A stretch of DNA of 64,000 nucleotides from Streptoalloteichus hindustanus (GTDB lineage: Bacteria; Actinomycetota; Actinomycetes; Mycobacteriales; Pseudonocardiaceae): assembly GCF_900129375.1 (NCBI RefSeq), contig NZ_FQVN01000001.1, forward strand, positions 930,001-994,000. Direction: 5' to 3'. The translations under genes and the position numbers were made by a program. The stretch's first letter is position 1, and each line of letters opens with the position of its first letter. Below are positions 1 through 8,310 of this stretch, one piece after another. Below the pieces are notes generated by a model. The model was not told where the DNA came from, did no database searches, and worked only from the letters and a program-made list of their open reading frames with translations.

Positions 1-711
1 GCGCTGGTGGCGTGGTGTCGTCGCGACCAGAGACAGGCGGTGGCGACCTCGTTCCTCGCGCTCGGCCCGCTGGCGCTGTTCGGCGTCGTCGGTTACGCGC
101 TGCACGGACAGGTCGACGTCCTCATCGCCGTTCCGCTCGCCGTGGGCTCGATGGTGGGCGCCTGGATCGGCGCCGCGCTGCTCACCAGGGCGCCGCTGGC
201 GTTCCTGCGCTGGCTGTTCGCGATCGTCGCGCTGGCCACGGCCGGCAAGCTCGCGCTGGACCCCGGCATGCCCCTCGGCGAGATCAGCCACGAGTGGTGG
301 CGGCTGGCCCTCCTGCTGCCGATCGGCACGCTGATCGGCGTGCTCGCGGCGCTGACCGGGATCGGCGGCGGCGCGGTCATGGTCCCGGTGATGCAGCTCG
401 GGTTCCACGTGCCGGCCGCGTTGGCCAAGGGCACGTCACTGCTGGTCATCCTGCCCACGTCGGTGCTGGGCGGCTGGCGGAACCTGCGCAACGGCAACGG
501 GTCGCTGCGGGACGCGGTCTGGATCGGCGGCTCCGGCATCGTGGCCACCGTCGCCACCAGCCAGTGGGCGGTGGTCATGGACCAGTCGCTGTCCGACGTG
601 CTGTTCGGCTGCCTGCTCGTCTTCGTCGCGGTCCGCACCGTGTGGGGCGACCTGCGTCGTCTCCTGGGCCGCCGCAAGGCCGAGGCCGAGGTCGAGGTCG
701 ACGAGTCCTGA
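1..711 (+). CDS. TauE/SafE-type membrane transporter, C-terminal part
   Basis: This is the C-terminal part of a TauE/SafE (DUF81) membrane protein, a family linked to export or uptake of sulfite and related anions. The frame is open from the first base, so the start lies upstream of the window. Members usually have about 250-270 residues and two Gly-rich repeats; only the second (ALTGIGGGAVMVP) is visible, so the N-terminal repeat is missing. Long hydrophobic stretches suggest five or six membrane segments, and the protein ends in a short Glu-rich charged tail. It converges on acs over a shared hairpin terminator. The substrate cannot be read from the sequence. Confidence 0.8.
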   Translation, partial: ALVAWCRRDQRQAVATSFLALGPLALFGVVGYALHGQVDVLIAVPLAVGSMVGAWIGAALLTRAPLAFLRWLFAIVALATAGKLALDPGMPLGEISHEWWRLALLLPIGTLIGVLAALTGIGGGAVMVPVMQLGFHVPAALAKGTSLLVILPTSVLGGWRNLRNGNGSLRDAVWIGGSGIVATVATSQWAVVMDQSLSDVLFGCLLVFVAVRTVWGDLRRLLGRRKAEAEVEVDES

Positions 712-726
712 CGTCCGCGGAGCGGA

Positions 727-764
727 GCGGGGGGCTGGCCGGATCGCTCCGGCCAGCCCCCCGC
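727..764. terminator. Bidirectional hairpin terminator
   Basis: GGGGGGCTGGCCGG (729-742) pairs with CCGGCCAGCCCCCC (749-762) around a 6-base loop. It lies between two convergent genes, the TauE-like gene and acs, and probably ends both transcripts. There is no strong T-run, as is usual in high-GC actinobacteria. Confidence 0.8.
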
Positions 765-777
765 GTCGTCCGGTCGG

Positions 778-2766
778 TCAGTCCTCGGACGAGGAGGGCC
801 CGCGCAGACCGGCGCTGATCAGGTCCATCACGGCGGAGTCCTGCAACGTGGTCACGTCGCCCAGCGCCCGGTTCTCGGCGACGTCCCGCAGCAGCCGTCG
901 CATGATCTTCCCGGAGCGCGTCTTCGGCAGCTCGGGCACGACCATGATCTGCCGGGGCTTGGCGATCGGGCCGATCTCGTGCGCGACGTGCTCCCGCAGC
1001 TCGGCCAGCACGTCGTCGCCGCCCTCGCTGCCGCCGCGCAGGATCACGAAGGCCACGATGCCCTGGCCGGTCGTCGGGTCGGACGCGCCCACGACCGCCG
1101 CCTCGGCCACCTTCGGGTGGGAGACCAGCGCGGACTCCACCTCGGTGGTCGAGATGCGGTGGCCGGACACGTTCATCACGTCGTCCACCCGGCCGAGCAG
1201 CCAGATGGCGCCGTCGGGGTCGTACTTGGCGCCGTCCCCCGCGAAGTACCGGCCCTCGAACCGGGACCAGTAGGTGTCGCGGTAGCGCTGCTCGTCGCCC
1301 CAGACGCCCCGCAGCATCGACGGCCACGGCTGGTCGAGCACGAGGTACCCGCCGCCGCCCCTGCCCACCTCGGCGCCGGTGTCGTCCACGACCCTGGCCG
1401 AGATGCCGGGCAGCGGCGCCATCGCCGAGCCCGGCTTGGTCGCGGTGACCCCGGGCAGCGGGGAGATCATGATCGCCCCGGTCTCGGTCTGCCACCAGGT
1501 GTCCACGATCGGGCAGCGCTCGCCGCCGACGTGCTCCCGGTACCACATCCACGCCTCGGGGTTGATCGGCTCGCCGACGCTGCCCAGCACCCGCAGCGAG
1601 GACAGGTCGTACTTCGCCGGGATCTCCGCGCCCCACTTCATGAAGGTGCGGATGAGCGTGGGGGCCGTGTAGTAGATCGAGACGCCGTACTTCTGGACGA
1701 TCTCCCAGTGCCGGCCCTCGTGCGGAGTGTTCGGCGTGCCCTCGTAGACGACCTGCGTCGCCCGGTTCGCCAGCGGCCCGTAGACGATGTAGGAGTGGCC
1801 GGTCACCCAGCCGATGTCGGCGGTGCACCAGTAGACGTCGCTGTCCGGCTTGAGGTCGAACACCGCGTGGTGCGTGTAGGCGGCCTGGGTGAGGTAGCCG
1901 CCCGAGGTGTGCAGGATGCCCTTGGGGTTCCCGGTCGTGCCCGACGTGTAGAGGATGAACAGCGGGTGCTCGCTGTCGAACGCCTCGGGCGTGTGCTCCT
2001 CGGACTGGCCGTCCACCAGCTCGTGCCACCACAGGTCGCGGCCCTCGGTCCAGGCCACCTCGCCGCCGGTGCGCCGCACCACGAGCACGTGCTCCACGCT
2101 CGGGGTGTGCTGGACGGCCTCGTCCACGGCGGACTTGAGCGGGGCGGCCTTGCCCCGGCGGTACTGCCCGTCGGTGGTGACCACCAGCCGGGCCTCGGCG
2201 TCGTCGATCCGGGAGCGCAGCGCCTCGGCGGAGAACCCGCCGAAGACCACGCTGTGCGTCACGCCGAGCCGGGCGCAGGCCAGCATGGTGAAGATCGCCT
2301 CGGGGACCATCGGCATGTAGACGGCCACCCGGTCGCCGGCGCGCAGCCCGAGCGAGGCCAGGGCGTTGGCCGCCTTGCTGACCTCGCGCCGCAGGTCGGC
2401 GTAGGTGATGGTGCGGGTGTCGCCCGGCTCGCCCTCCCAGTGGATGGCCACCTGTTCGCCGTGGCCGGACTCCACGTGCCGGTCGACGCAGTTGTAGGCG
2501 ACGTTGAGTCGGCCGCCCACGAACCAGCGGGCGAACGGGGCGTCCGACCAGTCCAGGACCTGGCTCCAGCGGGTGTCCCAGTGCAGCCGGTCGGCCTGCC
2601 CCGCCCAGAACGCCTCCCGGTCCTCGGCCGCCTCGTCGTAGAGCGCCGCGCCGGCGTTGGCCTGCGCGGCGAACTCCTCGCTCGGCGGGAACGCGCGGTC
2701 CTCGGTGAGCAGGTTGTCCAAGGCTGCGCTCTGCCCGGACCCGTCGGGGCCGGTCGCTCGGGTCAT
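778..2766 (-). CDS. acs: Acetyl-CoA synthetase
   Basis: AMP-forming acetate:CoA ligase: acetate + ATP + CoA gives acetyl-CoA via acetyl-AMP, in the cytoplasm. All adenylate-forming motifs are visible: the P-loop YTSGTTGNPKG (about residues 267-277), TADIGWVTGHSY, YEGTPNTP, WWQTETG (about 422) and TRSGKIMRR near residue 617, whose Lys is the residue silenced by acetylation in this family. At 662 residues it is full length for Acs. The ATG is preceded by GGGAGG at 9 nt spacing. A candidate -10 TAGGTT lies at 2856-2851, giving a leader of about 80 nt. It is monocistronic, facing the TauE gene. Alternatives such as propionyl-CoA synthetase are less likely given the WWQTETG region and length. Confidence 0.96.
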   Translation of the reverse strand: MTRATGPDGSGQSAALDNLLTEDRAFPPSEEFAAQANAGAALYDEAAEDREAFWAGQADRLHWDTRWSQVLDWSDAPFARWFVGGRLNVAYNCVDRHVESGHGEQVAIHWEGEPGDTRTITYADLRREVSKAANALASLGLRAGDRVAVYMPMVPEAIFTMLACARLGVTHSVVFGGFSAEALRSRIDDAEARLVVTTDGQYRRGKAAPLKSAVDEAVQHTPSVEHVLVVRRTGGEVAWTEGRDLWWHELVDGQSEEHTPEAFDSEHPLFILYTSGTTGNPKGILHTSGGYLTQAAYTHHAVFDLKPDSDVYWCTADIGWVTGHSYIVYGPLANRATQVVYEGTPNTPHEGRHWEIVQKYGVSIYYTAPTLIRTFMKWGAEIPAKYDLSSLRVLGSVGEPINPEAWMWYREHVGGERCPIVDTWWQTETGAIMISPLPGVTATKPGSAMAPLPGISARVVDDTGAEVGRGGGGYLVLDQPWPSMLRGVWGDEQRYRDTYWSRFEGRYFAGDGAKYDPDGAIWLLGRVDDVMNVSGHRISTTEVESALVSHPKVAEAAVVGASDPTTGQGIVAFVILRGGSEGGDDVLAELREHVAHEIGPIAKPRQIMVVPELPKTRSGKIMRRLLRDVAENRALGDVTTLQDSAVMDLISAGLRGPSSSED

Positions 2767-2930
2767 CGCGGAAGACCTCCCTGGGTTCTCGGCCTACAAG
2801 CCGGTCGTGCCACGTGCGGCGCGCCGGTGGCGGCCATGTGACCTGCGCCCAACCTAGTGCGATCCACGCCACTCGAACAGGGCAATACCGGAAAAGGTCC
2901 AGACCATTTCCGGGCCGTCGGAGCCGGGCG

Positions 2931-3563
2931 TCACTCGTTCGAGGGGGATCCGGCGAACGCGGGGGTGAGCCGGCCCGTCAGCCGCTCCCGCGCGGCGGGC
3001 CACTCGTCGTCGGTCATCGAGTACTGCACGGTGTCCCGGATCGTGCCGTCCGGCCGGACCCGGTGCTTCCGCAGGACTCCCTCGCGGCGCGCGCCCAGCC
3101 GTTCGATCGCGCGCTGGGACCGCTCGTTGCGGATGTCGGTCTGCCACCCGACCCGGAGGGCTCCCAGCTCCTCGAAGGCGCGCGTCAGGAGCAGGAGCTT
3201 CGCCTCGGTGTTGATCGGCGTGCGCTGCCACCGCCGGCCCAGCCAGGTGTAGCCGATCGAGAGCGACCGGTGCTGGGGGTCGACGCCGTAGTACGAGGTG
3301 GTGCCGGCCACGGCCCCGGTCGCCAGGTCGACCTGGACCCACGGCAGGTGGTCGCGCCGCTCGGCGGCGACGAGCTTGTCGGCCACCATGCGCCGGGTCG
3401 CGTCGAGGTCCGCCGGCTGGCGCTGGTTCAGCCAGGTCCAGACCTCCGGGTCCGCTCCCGCCGCGTGCAGTCCCTCGGCGTGCTCCGCCGTCAGCGGCTC
3501 CAGTCGCACGTGCGGGCCGACGAGCACCGGCCGCTCCCACCACGCGTCGTGGTCAACACCCAT
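2931..3563 (-). CDS. GNAT family N-acetyltransferase (RimJ/RimL-like)
   Basis: A 210-residue acetyltransferase of the RimJ/RimL type, which moves an acetyl group from acetyl-CoA to an amine. The core is recognisable: HVRLEPLTAEHAEGL at the N-terminus, the region around SIGYTWLGRRWQRTPINTEA, and the C-terminal NERSQRAIERLGARREGVLRKH typical of RimJ-like proteins. It sits upstream of acs on the same strand, with about 165 bp between them, so it is probably separately transcribed. Its 5' end faces the Fic-like gene. The substrate is unknown; protein N-termini, antibiotics and small amines are all possible. Confidence 0.85.
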   Translation of the reverse strand: MGVDHDAWWERPVLVGPHVRLEPLTAEHAEGLHAAGADPEVWTWLNQRQPADLDATRRMVADKLVAAERRDHLPWVQVDLATGAVAGTTSYYGVDPQHRSLSIGYTWLGRRWQRTPINTEAKLLLLTRAFEELGALRVGWQTDIRNERSQRAIERLGARREGVLRKHRVRPDGTIRDTVQYSMTDDEWPAARERLTGRLTPAFAGSPSNE

Positions 3564-3655
3564 GGTCGGAGCCTAGGAGCGTGACCGTCGCCCGGGGAAT
3601 GTCCACTCCGGACCGATATCGGCGGTCCACCCCGCACCGGGTACTGTCCGCCCCC

Positions 3656-4420
3656 GTGAGCGCGGTGGCGGAAGACCCGCTGGGACAGCTCCTCGACCTG
3701 CCCGGCGTGCGGGAGGCGGTGCGGTCCGCCAGGGACGCCGTGGCCGAGGTGCACCGGCACCCGACGAACCGGCGGGGGTGGCCGACGACGGCCGCCGAGG
3801 CGTCGGTGCGCGCGGCTCGGGCCTCGGCCGCGCTGGACGGCGGGAGCGTCGAGATCCCCGCCGACGGCGCCGTGTCCGACCCGGTCCTCGCCGGCGCGCT
3901 GCGGGTCGCCGAGGCGATCGGCCCGCTGCTCACCACCTGGGAGCGGGCCCCGCTCCAGGCGCTCGCCCGGATGCACGTGCTGGCCGCGGCGGACCTGGTG
4001 CCCGAGGGGCGATCCGAGGAGTCGACCGCGCTGGGCCGGCCGCGCCCGGGCGAGGAGATCGCGGCGCGGCTGAACCTGCTGGCCAGGGTGGTGACCGGCA
4101 GCGCCGGCGCGCCCGGCCCGGTGGTCGCGGCGGTCGTGCACGGCGAGCTGCTGACGCTGGCCCCGTTCGGCTCCGGCGACGGGGTCGTGGCCAGGTCCGC
4201 CGCCCGCGTGGTGGGCATCGCCTCCGGCCTGGACCCCAAGGGGCTGGCCGTGCCGGAGGTGGCGTACCTGCGGCGGGTCGAGGAGTACCGCGCCGCGGCC
4301 GCGGCGTTCGCAACCGGCACCGCCGAGGGCGTCGGCGAGTGGATCCGGTACTGCTGCCGGGCGATGGAGGCGGGAGCGCGCGAGGCGCGGTCCATCGCGG
4401 ACGCCGCCGCGCAGGGCTGA
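3656..4420 (+). CDS. Degenerate Fic-domain protein
   Basis: A 254-residue helical protein related to Fic-domain proteins of actinobacteria. Where Fic AMP-transferases carry HPFxxGNGRxxR, this one has APFGSGDGVVARSAARV (nt about 4162-4212), so the catalytic His is Ala, the Asn is Asp and the first Arg is Val. It is therefore unlikely to transfer AMP by the classic mechanism and may be a structural or binding relic of the fold. The start is GTG 3656: a -10-like TACTGT (3642-3647) stands 8 nt upstream and there is no Shine-Dalgarno sequence, suggesting leaderless translation. An in-frame upstream start at 3581 is possible but would overlap the promoter. In Streptomyces a similar gene also lies near acs (recalled, not checked). 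Confidence 0.7.
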   Translation: MSAVAEDPLGQLLDLPGVREAVRSARDAVAEVHRHPTNRRGWPTTAAEASVRAARASAALDGGSVEIPADGAVSDPVLAGALRVAEAIGPLLTTWERAPLQALARMHVLAAADLVPEGRSEESTALGRPRPGEEIAARLNLLARVVTGSAGAPGPVVAAVVHGELLTLAPFGSGDGVVARSAARVVGIASGLDPKGLAVPEVAYLRRVEEYRAAAAAFATGTAEGVGEWIRYCCRAMEAGAREARSIADAAAQG

Positions 4421-4431
4421 GCCGCCCCGCC

Positions 4432-4467
4432 CGCTTCATCCGCTTCATCCGTTTCGTCCGTTCCGGG
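4432..4467 (+). repeat. Short tandem repeat, 9-bp unit
   Basis: CGCTTCATC occurs twice, followed by two diverged copies (CGTTTCGTC, CGTTCCGGG), just after the Fic-like stop codon. The rest of the gap to 4613 shows no gene. No function can be assigned. Confidence 0.5.
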
Positions 4468-4613
4468 GCGCGGGCGGAGGGGGCCGGCGCCCGCCGGGAC
4501 CGGCCGGTCGGGATGCTCGGACGGGTGACGGTGGCGGCGTCGTCCCGGGTGACCGCGACGGTCACCTAGCCGGGTAATTGCTGCTCACTCCGCCCGGGCG
4601 GGACGGTTCAGGC

Positions 4614-4820
4614 ATGAGCATCGCGACCAAGGCCGTCCTCGAAGGCGGTCCCGAGGACCTGACCGACCGGGTCGTCCCGATCACCCCGCCCGGTTTCGAG
4701 CTGAAGCTGCCCTTCCGCGGCGGCTACGAGCACTTCAAGGTGACACCGCGCTACCAGGAGACGCCCGAGGGTCGGCTCCCGGTCTACGAGTGGATCTCCC
4801 GCACGGAGGTCGCCGAGTAG
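4614..4820 (+). CDS. Small DUF5988-like protein
   Basis: A 68-residue protein resembling the small actinobacterial DUF5988 family, recognisable by AVLEGGPEDL near the start, the central GGYEHF, and a C-terminal YEWISRTEVAE. Function is unknown; relatives are often found near secondary-metabolite genes in Streptomyces. There is no signal peptide or membrane segment. The ATG at 4614 gives the family's usual N-terminus; the ribosome-binding site is weak. Its last 37 bp overlap tail to tail with the convergent arsR-type gene, so reading of the two could interfere. The family assignment is from memory of the sequence pattern. Confidence 0.6.
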   Translation: MSIATKAVLEGGPEDLTDRVVPITPPGFELKLPFRGGYEHFKVTPRYQETPEGRLPVYEWISRTEVAE

Positions 4821-5137
4821 GCCGGGCCCCCGACCGCGGTGACGACCGAGGCGAGCAGGCCGGGGAAGCGGGTGTCCAGGTCCGCGGACCGCAGGGACAC
4901 GTAGCGGATCCGGCCGTCCTGTCGGGTGCTGGTCACCCCCGCCTCGCGGAGCACCCGGAAGTGGTGTGAGGCCGTCGACGCGGTGATGCCGATGCCCTCG
5001 ACCACTGCGGTGCAGCTCAGCGGGGCGTCCGTGGCCAGTCGGCGCACCAGCTCCAGTCGGACCGGGTCGGCCAGGGCGTGGAGCACGGACACCAGGTCGA
5101 TGTGCTCCCGGTCCGGCTGGGGCAGCGTCCTCGCCAT
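4784..5137 (-). CDS. ArsR-family transcriptional repressor
   Basis: A 117-residue winged-helix regulator of the ArsR/SmtB fold. The pattern HALADPVRLELVRRL, then SCTAVVEGIGITASTASHHFRVLREAGV (recognition helix) and a wing ending in RYVSLR is typical. No Cys-rich metal site is visible, so it is probably not a metal sensor. ATG 5137 is chosen because the longer frame would run through the operator. It is divergent from an MFS exporter, with a shared 66-bp promoter region holding matched inverted sequences, so it most likely represses that exporter and itself. Its 3' end overlaps the DUF5988-like gene. Confidence 0.85.
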   Translation of the reverse strand: MARTLPQPDREHIDLVSVLHALADPVRLELVRRLATDAPLSCTAVVEGIGITASTASHHFRVLREAGVTSTRQDGRIRYVSLRSADLDTRFPGLLASVVTAVGGPAYSATSVREIHS

Positions 5138-5156
5138 GCGTCCCAGGGTGCCACAA

Positions 5157-5227
5157 CACTTCGATTGTTTGACAAGCGTCGAAGTGCCACTCATGATCCT
5201 CCCGTGACGCTTCGACAGTCATCAAAC
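5157..5227 (+). promoter_or_regulatory. ArsR operator and MFS promoter
   Basis: CACTTCGA (5157-5164) and TCGAAGTG (5179-5186) form an inverted repeat. A perfect -35 TTGACA (5169-5174), 17 bp and -10 CATGAT (5192-5197) place the start of transcription at about 5204, the GTG of the MFS gene. A 20-base element at 5167-5186 (GTTTGA..GTCGAAG) recurs on the other strand at 5227-5208 with 15 of 20 matches. A repressor bound to the pair would cover the promoter. Confidence 0.65.
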
Positions 5228-6406
5228 CTTTCGTGGGTGCTCGCCGTGCTGGCCCTGGGCACCTTCGCCGTGGGCACCGACGGGTTCGTGCTCGCGGGGC
5301 TGCTCCCGGCGATCGCCGCCGACCTGGACGTCCCGGTGGCGGTCGCCGGGCAGTTCGTCACCCTCTTCGCCGTCACCTACGCGATCTCCGCGCCGGTCGT
5401 CGCGCTCGTCACCGCGCGCTGGGACCGGCGCGCCGTGCTGTTCGGCGCGCAGGTCCTCTTCACGGTCGGCATGCTGCTGCAGGCCCTCAGCGACACGGTC
5501 GCGGTCATGGCGGTCGGCCGGGTGGTCGCCGCGGTCGGCGCCTCGGCCTACACGCCGACGGCGGCGGCGGTGGCGGGCGCGTTGGCCCCACCGGAACGCC
5601 GGGGCCGGGCGCTGTCCACCGTCGTCGGCGGCATGACCGTGGCCACCGTCCTCGGCGTGCCGGTGGGGGTCCTGCTCAGCCAGTGGGGGAGCTGGCGGAC
5701 CGCGTTGCTGATGGTCACCGCGCTGGGGGTCCTCGCCACGGTGGGCACGGCCGTCGTGCCCCCGGTCCGACTGCCCGCCGTCGACCTGCGGACGCGCCTG
5801 CTGGTCCTGCGCCGTCCCGGTGTGCCGTCCACGTTGCTGGTCACGATGGCGACGATGGCGGCCGCTTTCTCCGTCTACACCTACATCGCCGAGCTGCTCT
5901 CGCCCGTCGCCGCGGGCGGCGTGCTCAGCCTGCTGCTGTTCGTCTACGGCGCGGCCGGCGTCGTGGGCAACGCCGTCGCCGGCCGGCTGACCGACCGGCA
6001 CGGCTCCCGCCCGGTCCTGCTGGTCGCCCTGGTCAGCCTCACCGTGATGATGGCCCTGTGGCCGGTGGGGCGGGAGCACATCGCCCTCGCCCCGGTGCTG
6101 CTCGCGCTGTGGGGCGTCTTCGGCTGGATGTTCACCATCCCCCAGCAGCACCGCCTGATCGAGTCCGCGCCGGAGGCCGCGCCCGTCGCCCTGGGCTGGA
6201 ACTCCTCGGCGCTCTACGCCGGCACCGCTGCGGGCTCCCTGCTCGGCGGCAGCGTCCTCGACCTGGCCGGGCCGGCCTGGCTCGGACCCTGCGCCGCGCT
6301 CGGGAGCGCCCTCGCGCTGGCGGTGGTCCTGCTGGTCCGGCCGCGGCCCGGGCGCGCCGGTCAGCCGGCGCCGGTGGCGAGCGTGGCCAGCGCCTCGCGC
6401 ACGTGA
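5204..6406 (+). CDS. MFS drug exporter (DHA1-like)
   Basis: A 400-residue, 12-segment major facilitator protein, probably a proton-driven efflux pump of the DHA1 / AraJ / Cmx type. The N-terminal FAVGTDGFVLAGLLP, the motif-A-like loop ALVTARWDRRAVL between segments 2 and 3, and motif C around GMTVATVLGVPVG are visible. The start GTG 5204 is fixed by a TTGACA-17-CATGAT promoter ending 6 nt upstream, so the transcript is probably leaderless. It is divergent from the ArsR regulator that likely controls it. Its last 46 bp overlap murQ tail to tail. The substrate is unknown. Confidence 0.85.
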   Translation: MTLRQSSNLSWVLAVLALGTFAVGTDGFVLAGLLPAIAADLDVPVAVAGQFVTLFAVTYAISAPVVALVTARWDRRAVLFGAQVLFTVGMLLQALSDTVAVMAVGRVVAAVGASAYTPTAAAVAGALAPPERRGRALSTVVGGMTVATVLGVPVGVLLSQWGSWRTALLMVTALGVLATVGTAVVPPVRLPAVDLRTRLLVLRRPGVPSTLLVTMATMAAAFSVYTYIAELLSPVAAGGVLSLLLFVYGAAGVVGNAVAGRLTDRHGSRPVLLVALVSLTVMMALWPVGREHIALAPVLLALWGVFGWMFTIPQQHRLIESAPEAAPVALGWNSSALYAGTAAGSLLGGSVLDLAGPAWLGPCAALGSALALAVVLLVRPRPGRAGQPAPVASVASASRT

Positions 6407-7293
6407 CCACCGGCCTCGGCCAGGGCGGCGGCGGCGCGCTGCACGTCCACCCCGGACAGCAGCCGGACCAGGGCGGTCTTGACGTCGCCGTTCGCCTCGG
6501 CCAGGACCGTGGCGCACTCCCGCTCGCCCAGACCGGTGGCCTCCCGCAGGATGCGGACCATCCGGCCGCGCAGCTTGGCGTTGGTCGCGACCAGGCTGAC
6601 CATCAGGTTCGAGTAGGTGCGGCCCATCCGCACCATCACCGCGGTGGAGAACGCGGTCAGCGCCATCTTCTGCGCGGTGCCGGCCTTCATCCTGGTGGAC
6701 CCGGCGATCGCCTCGGGCCCGGTGTCGAGCACCACCATCACGTCGACGTCGACCCGCTGGGAGACCGCGGGGTTGCCGGCGATCAGCGCCGACCGGGCGC
6801 CCAGCCGGCGGGCCGCGGCGAGCGCGCCGAGCACGAACGGGGTCCGGCCGGAGGCCGCGACGCCCACGACGAAGTCGCCGTCGGTCGCGTGCCGCTCGAT
6901 CACCGCCGCGCCCGCCGTGTCGTCGTCCTCGACGTTCTCCACCGCCCGCAGCAACGCCGCGGAACCGCCGGCGGGGTGGGCGAGGAACCAGTTCGGCGGC
7001 ACGTTGTAGGTCGGCACCAGCTCGGCGGCGTCCAGCACCGCCAGCCGGCCGGACGTGCCGGCCCCGGCGTAGTGCACCCGCCCGCCGGCCCGCAGGACCT
7101 CGACCGCGATGTCCACGGCGCGGGCCAGGTCCGGCAGGGCCGCCCCGACCGCGTCCGCCACGGTGCGGTCCTCGTCGTTGATCAGGCGCAGCACGTCGAG
7201 CGTGGGCAGGCGGTCGATCTCCCGCGTGCGGGGGTTGCGTTGTTCGGTCGGCGAGTTCACCTCGACCGCGGTCCGGCGCCCGGCGGGGATCAT
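6361..7293 (-). CDS. murQ: N-acetylmuramic acid 6-phosphate etherase
   Basis: MurQ splits the lactyl ether of MurNAc-6-phosphate to GlcNAc-6-phosphate and D-lactate, the key cytoplasmic step of peptidoglycan sugar recycling. The 310-residue protein has the SIS-fold signatures YAGAGTSGRLAVLDAAE, GVAASGRTPFV and the C-terminal GSTRMKAGTAQKMALTAFST. Length matches the family (about 300). ATG 7293 overlaps the stop of the RpiR/MurR gene as ATGA, so the two are translationally coupled. It converges on the MFS gene with a 46-bp overlap. No MurNAc kinase or PTS transporter (MurK, MurP) is found in this window. Confidence 0.95.
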   Translation of the reverse strand: MIPAGRRTAVEVNSPTEQRNPRTREIDRLPTLDVLRLINDEDRTVADAVGAALPDLARAVDIAVEVLRAGGRVHYAGAGTSGRLAVLDAAELVPTYNVPPNWFLAHPAGGSAALLRAVENVEDDDTAGAAVIERHATDGDFVVGVAASGRTPFVLGALAAARRLGARSALIAGNPAVSQRVDVDVMVVLDTGPEAIAGSTRMKAGTAQKMALTAFSTAVMVRMGRTYSNLMVSLVATNAKLRGRMVRILREATGLGERECATVLAEANGDVKTALVRLLSGVDVQRAAAALAEAGGHVREALATLATGAG

Positions 7294-8225
7294 TTGCCGA
7301 CCTCCCGCGGCCGTCGGCGGCCGTCCGGCCGCGGGCCGAGCCGGTGCCCGCTCACCGCCTCGTAGGTCGCGGACAGCGCCGCCCTGGCGGCGTCGAGGTG
7401 GTGCCTGGCCACCCCGATGAACAGGCAGTCGATGACGGTGAGCTGGGCGATCCGGCTGGCCATCGCGCCGGAGCGGAAGGTCGTCTCCCTGGCCGCCGTG
7501 GTCAGCACGTGGTCGGCCACCTCCGAGATCGGCGAGCGCGGGAAGTTCGTCAACGCGACCGTCGTCGCGCCGCGCTCCCGCGCGACCCGCAGCGCTTCCA
7601 CCGTCTCGGTGGTGGAGCCGGTGTGCGAGATGCCGACCGCGACGTCCCCGTCCCGCAGCACCGCCGCCGAGGTCAGCGCCACGTGCGTGTCGCTCCACGC
7701 GAAGCTGGTCAGCCCGATGCGGTGCAGCTTCTGCTGGAGGTCGAGGGCGACGAACGCGCTGGCGCCGACGCCGTAGACGTCCACCCGGCGGGCGGTCGCG
7801 ACCAGGTGCACGACCTCCTCCAGCGCCGCGACGTCGAGCTGCTCCGCGGTCTCCTCGACCGCCCTGGCGTCGGCGTAGGCGACCTTCGCCACCACCCGGT
7901 TGAGATCGTCCTCGGGCTCGATGTCGCCGCCGAGGTCGCGGTCGGCGCGGGCCGCCGAGCGCGCCGTGTCGGCGGCCAGCGCGATGCGGAGTTCGGGATA
8001 GCCGCCGACGCCGATCGCCTTGCAGAACCGGGTCACGGTGGTCTCGCTCGTGCCCGCCGCCTCGGCGACCTCGGTGATGCTGCGGTGCGCGACGGCGGCG
8101 GGGTCGTCCAGCACCACCTTCGCGACGCGCTGCTCCGCCCTGGCCAGGCCGGGCAGCAGCGATCGGATCCGGACCAGGGGGCTGGTTTCCGCGGTGTCGG
8201 TGTGGGGACCGCTCTGCGTGCTCAC
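7290..8225 (-). CDS. RpiR/MurR-family regulator
   Basis: A 311-residue regulator with an N-terminal RpiR helix-turn-helix (ITEVAEAAGTSETTVTRFCKAIGVGGYPELR, about residues 50-80, in two parts) and a C-terminal SIS sugar-phosphate domain (VYGVGASAFVALD; GISHTGSTTETVEAL). By analogy with MurR it should sense MurNAc-6-phosphate or a related sugar phosphate. It is co-transcribed and coupled with murQ. GTG 8225 is chosen because TTGACC (8260-8255), 17 bp and TAAGTT (8237-8232) place the transcript start on it; there is no Shine-Dalgarno sequence. The same promoter design precedes the nagZ gene 8 kb away, suggesting one regulon. Confidence 0.88.
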   Translation of the reverse strand: MSTQSGPHTDTAETSPLVRIRSLLPGLARAEQRVAKVVLDDPAAVAHRSITEVAEAAGTSETTVTRFCKAIGVGGYPELRIALAADTARSAARADRDLGGDIEPEDDLNRVVAKVAYADARAVEETAEQLDVAALEEVVHLVATARRVDVYGVGASAFVALDLQQKLHRIGLTSFAWSDTHVALTSAAVLRDGDVAVGISHTGSTTETVEALRVARERGATTVALTNFPRSPISEVADHVLTTAARETTFRSGAMASRIAQLTVIDCLFIGVARHHLDAARAALSATYEAVSGHRLGPRPDGRRRPREVGK

Positions 8226-8227
8226 GT

Positions 8228-8260
8228 GGGAAACTTACTAACAAGTAGCTTTGGGGTCAA
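8228..8260 (-). promoter_or_regulatory. Promoter/operator of the murR-like gene
   Basis: On the minus strand: TTGACC (8260-8255), 17 bp, TAAGTT (8237-8232), then GTG 8225. On the plus strand GGAAACTTACTAAC (8229-8242) overlaps the -10 box and matches GGAAGTTACTCAC at the nagZ promoter. It also resembles TTAGGAAA/TTTCC operators of actinobacterial amino-sugar regulons (recalled). Confidence 0.65.
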
Positions 8261-8310
8261 CGCATTGTGGACGATCGGCGCGACGGGCGCACCTGCGGTT
8301 GCTGCTGTCA

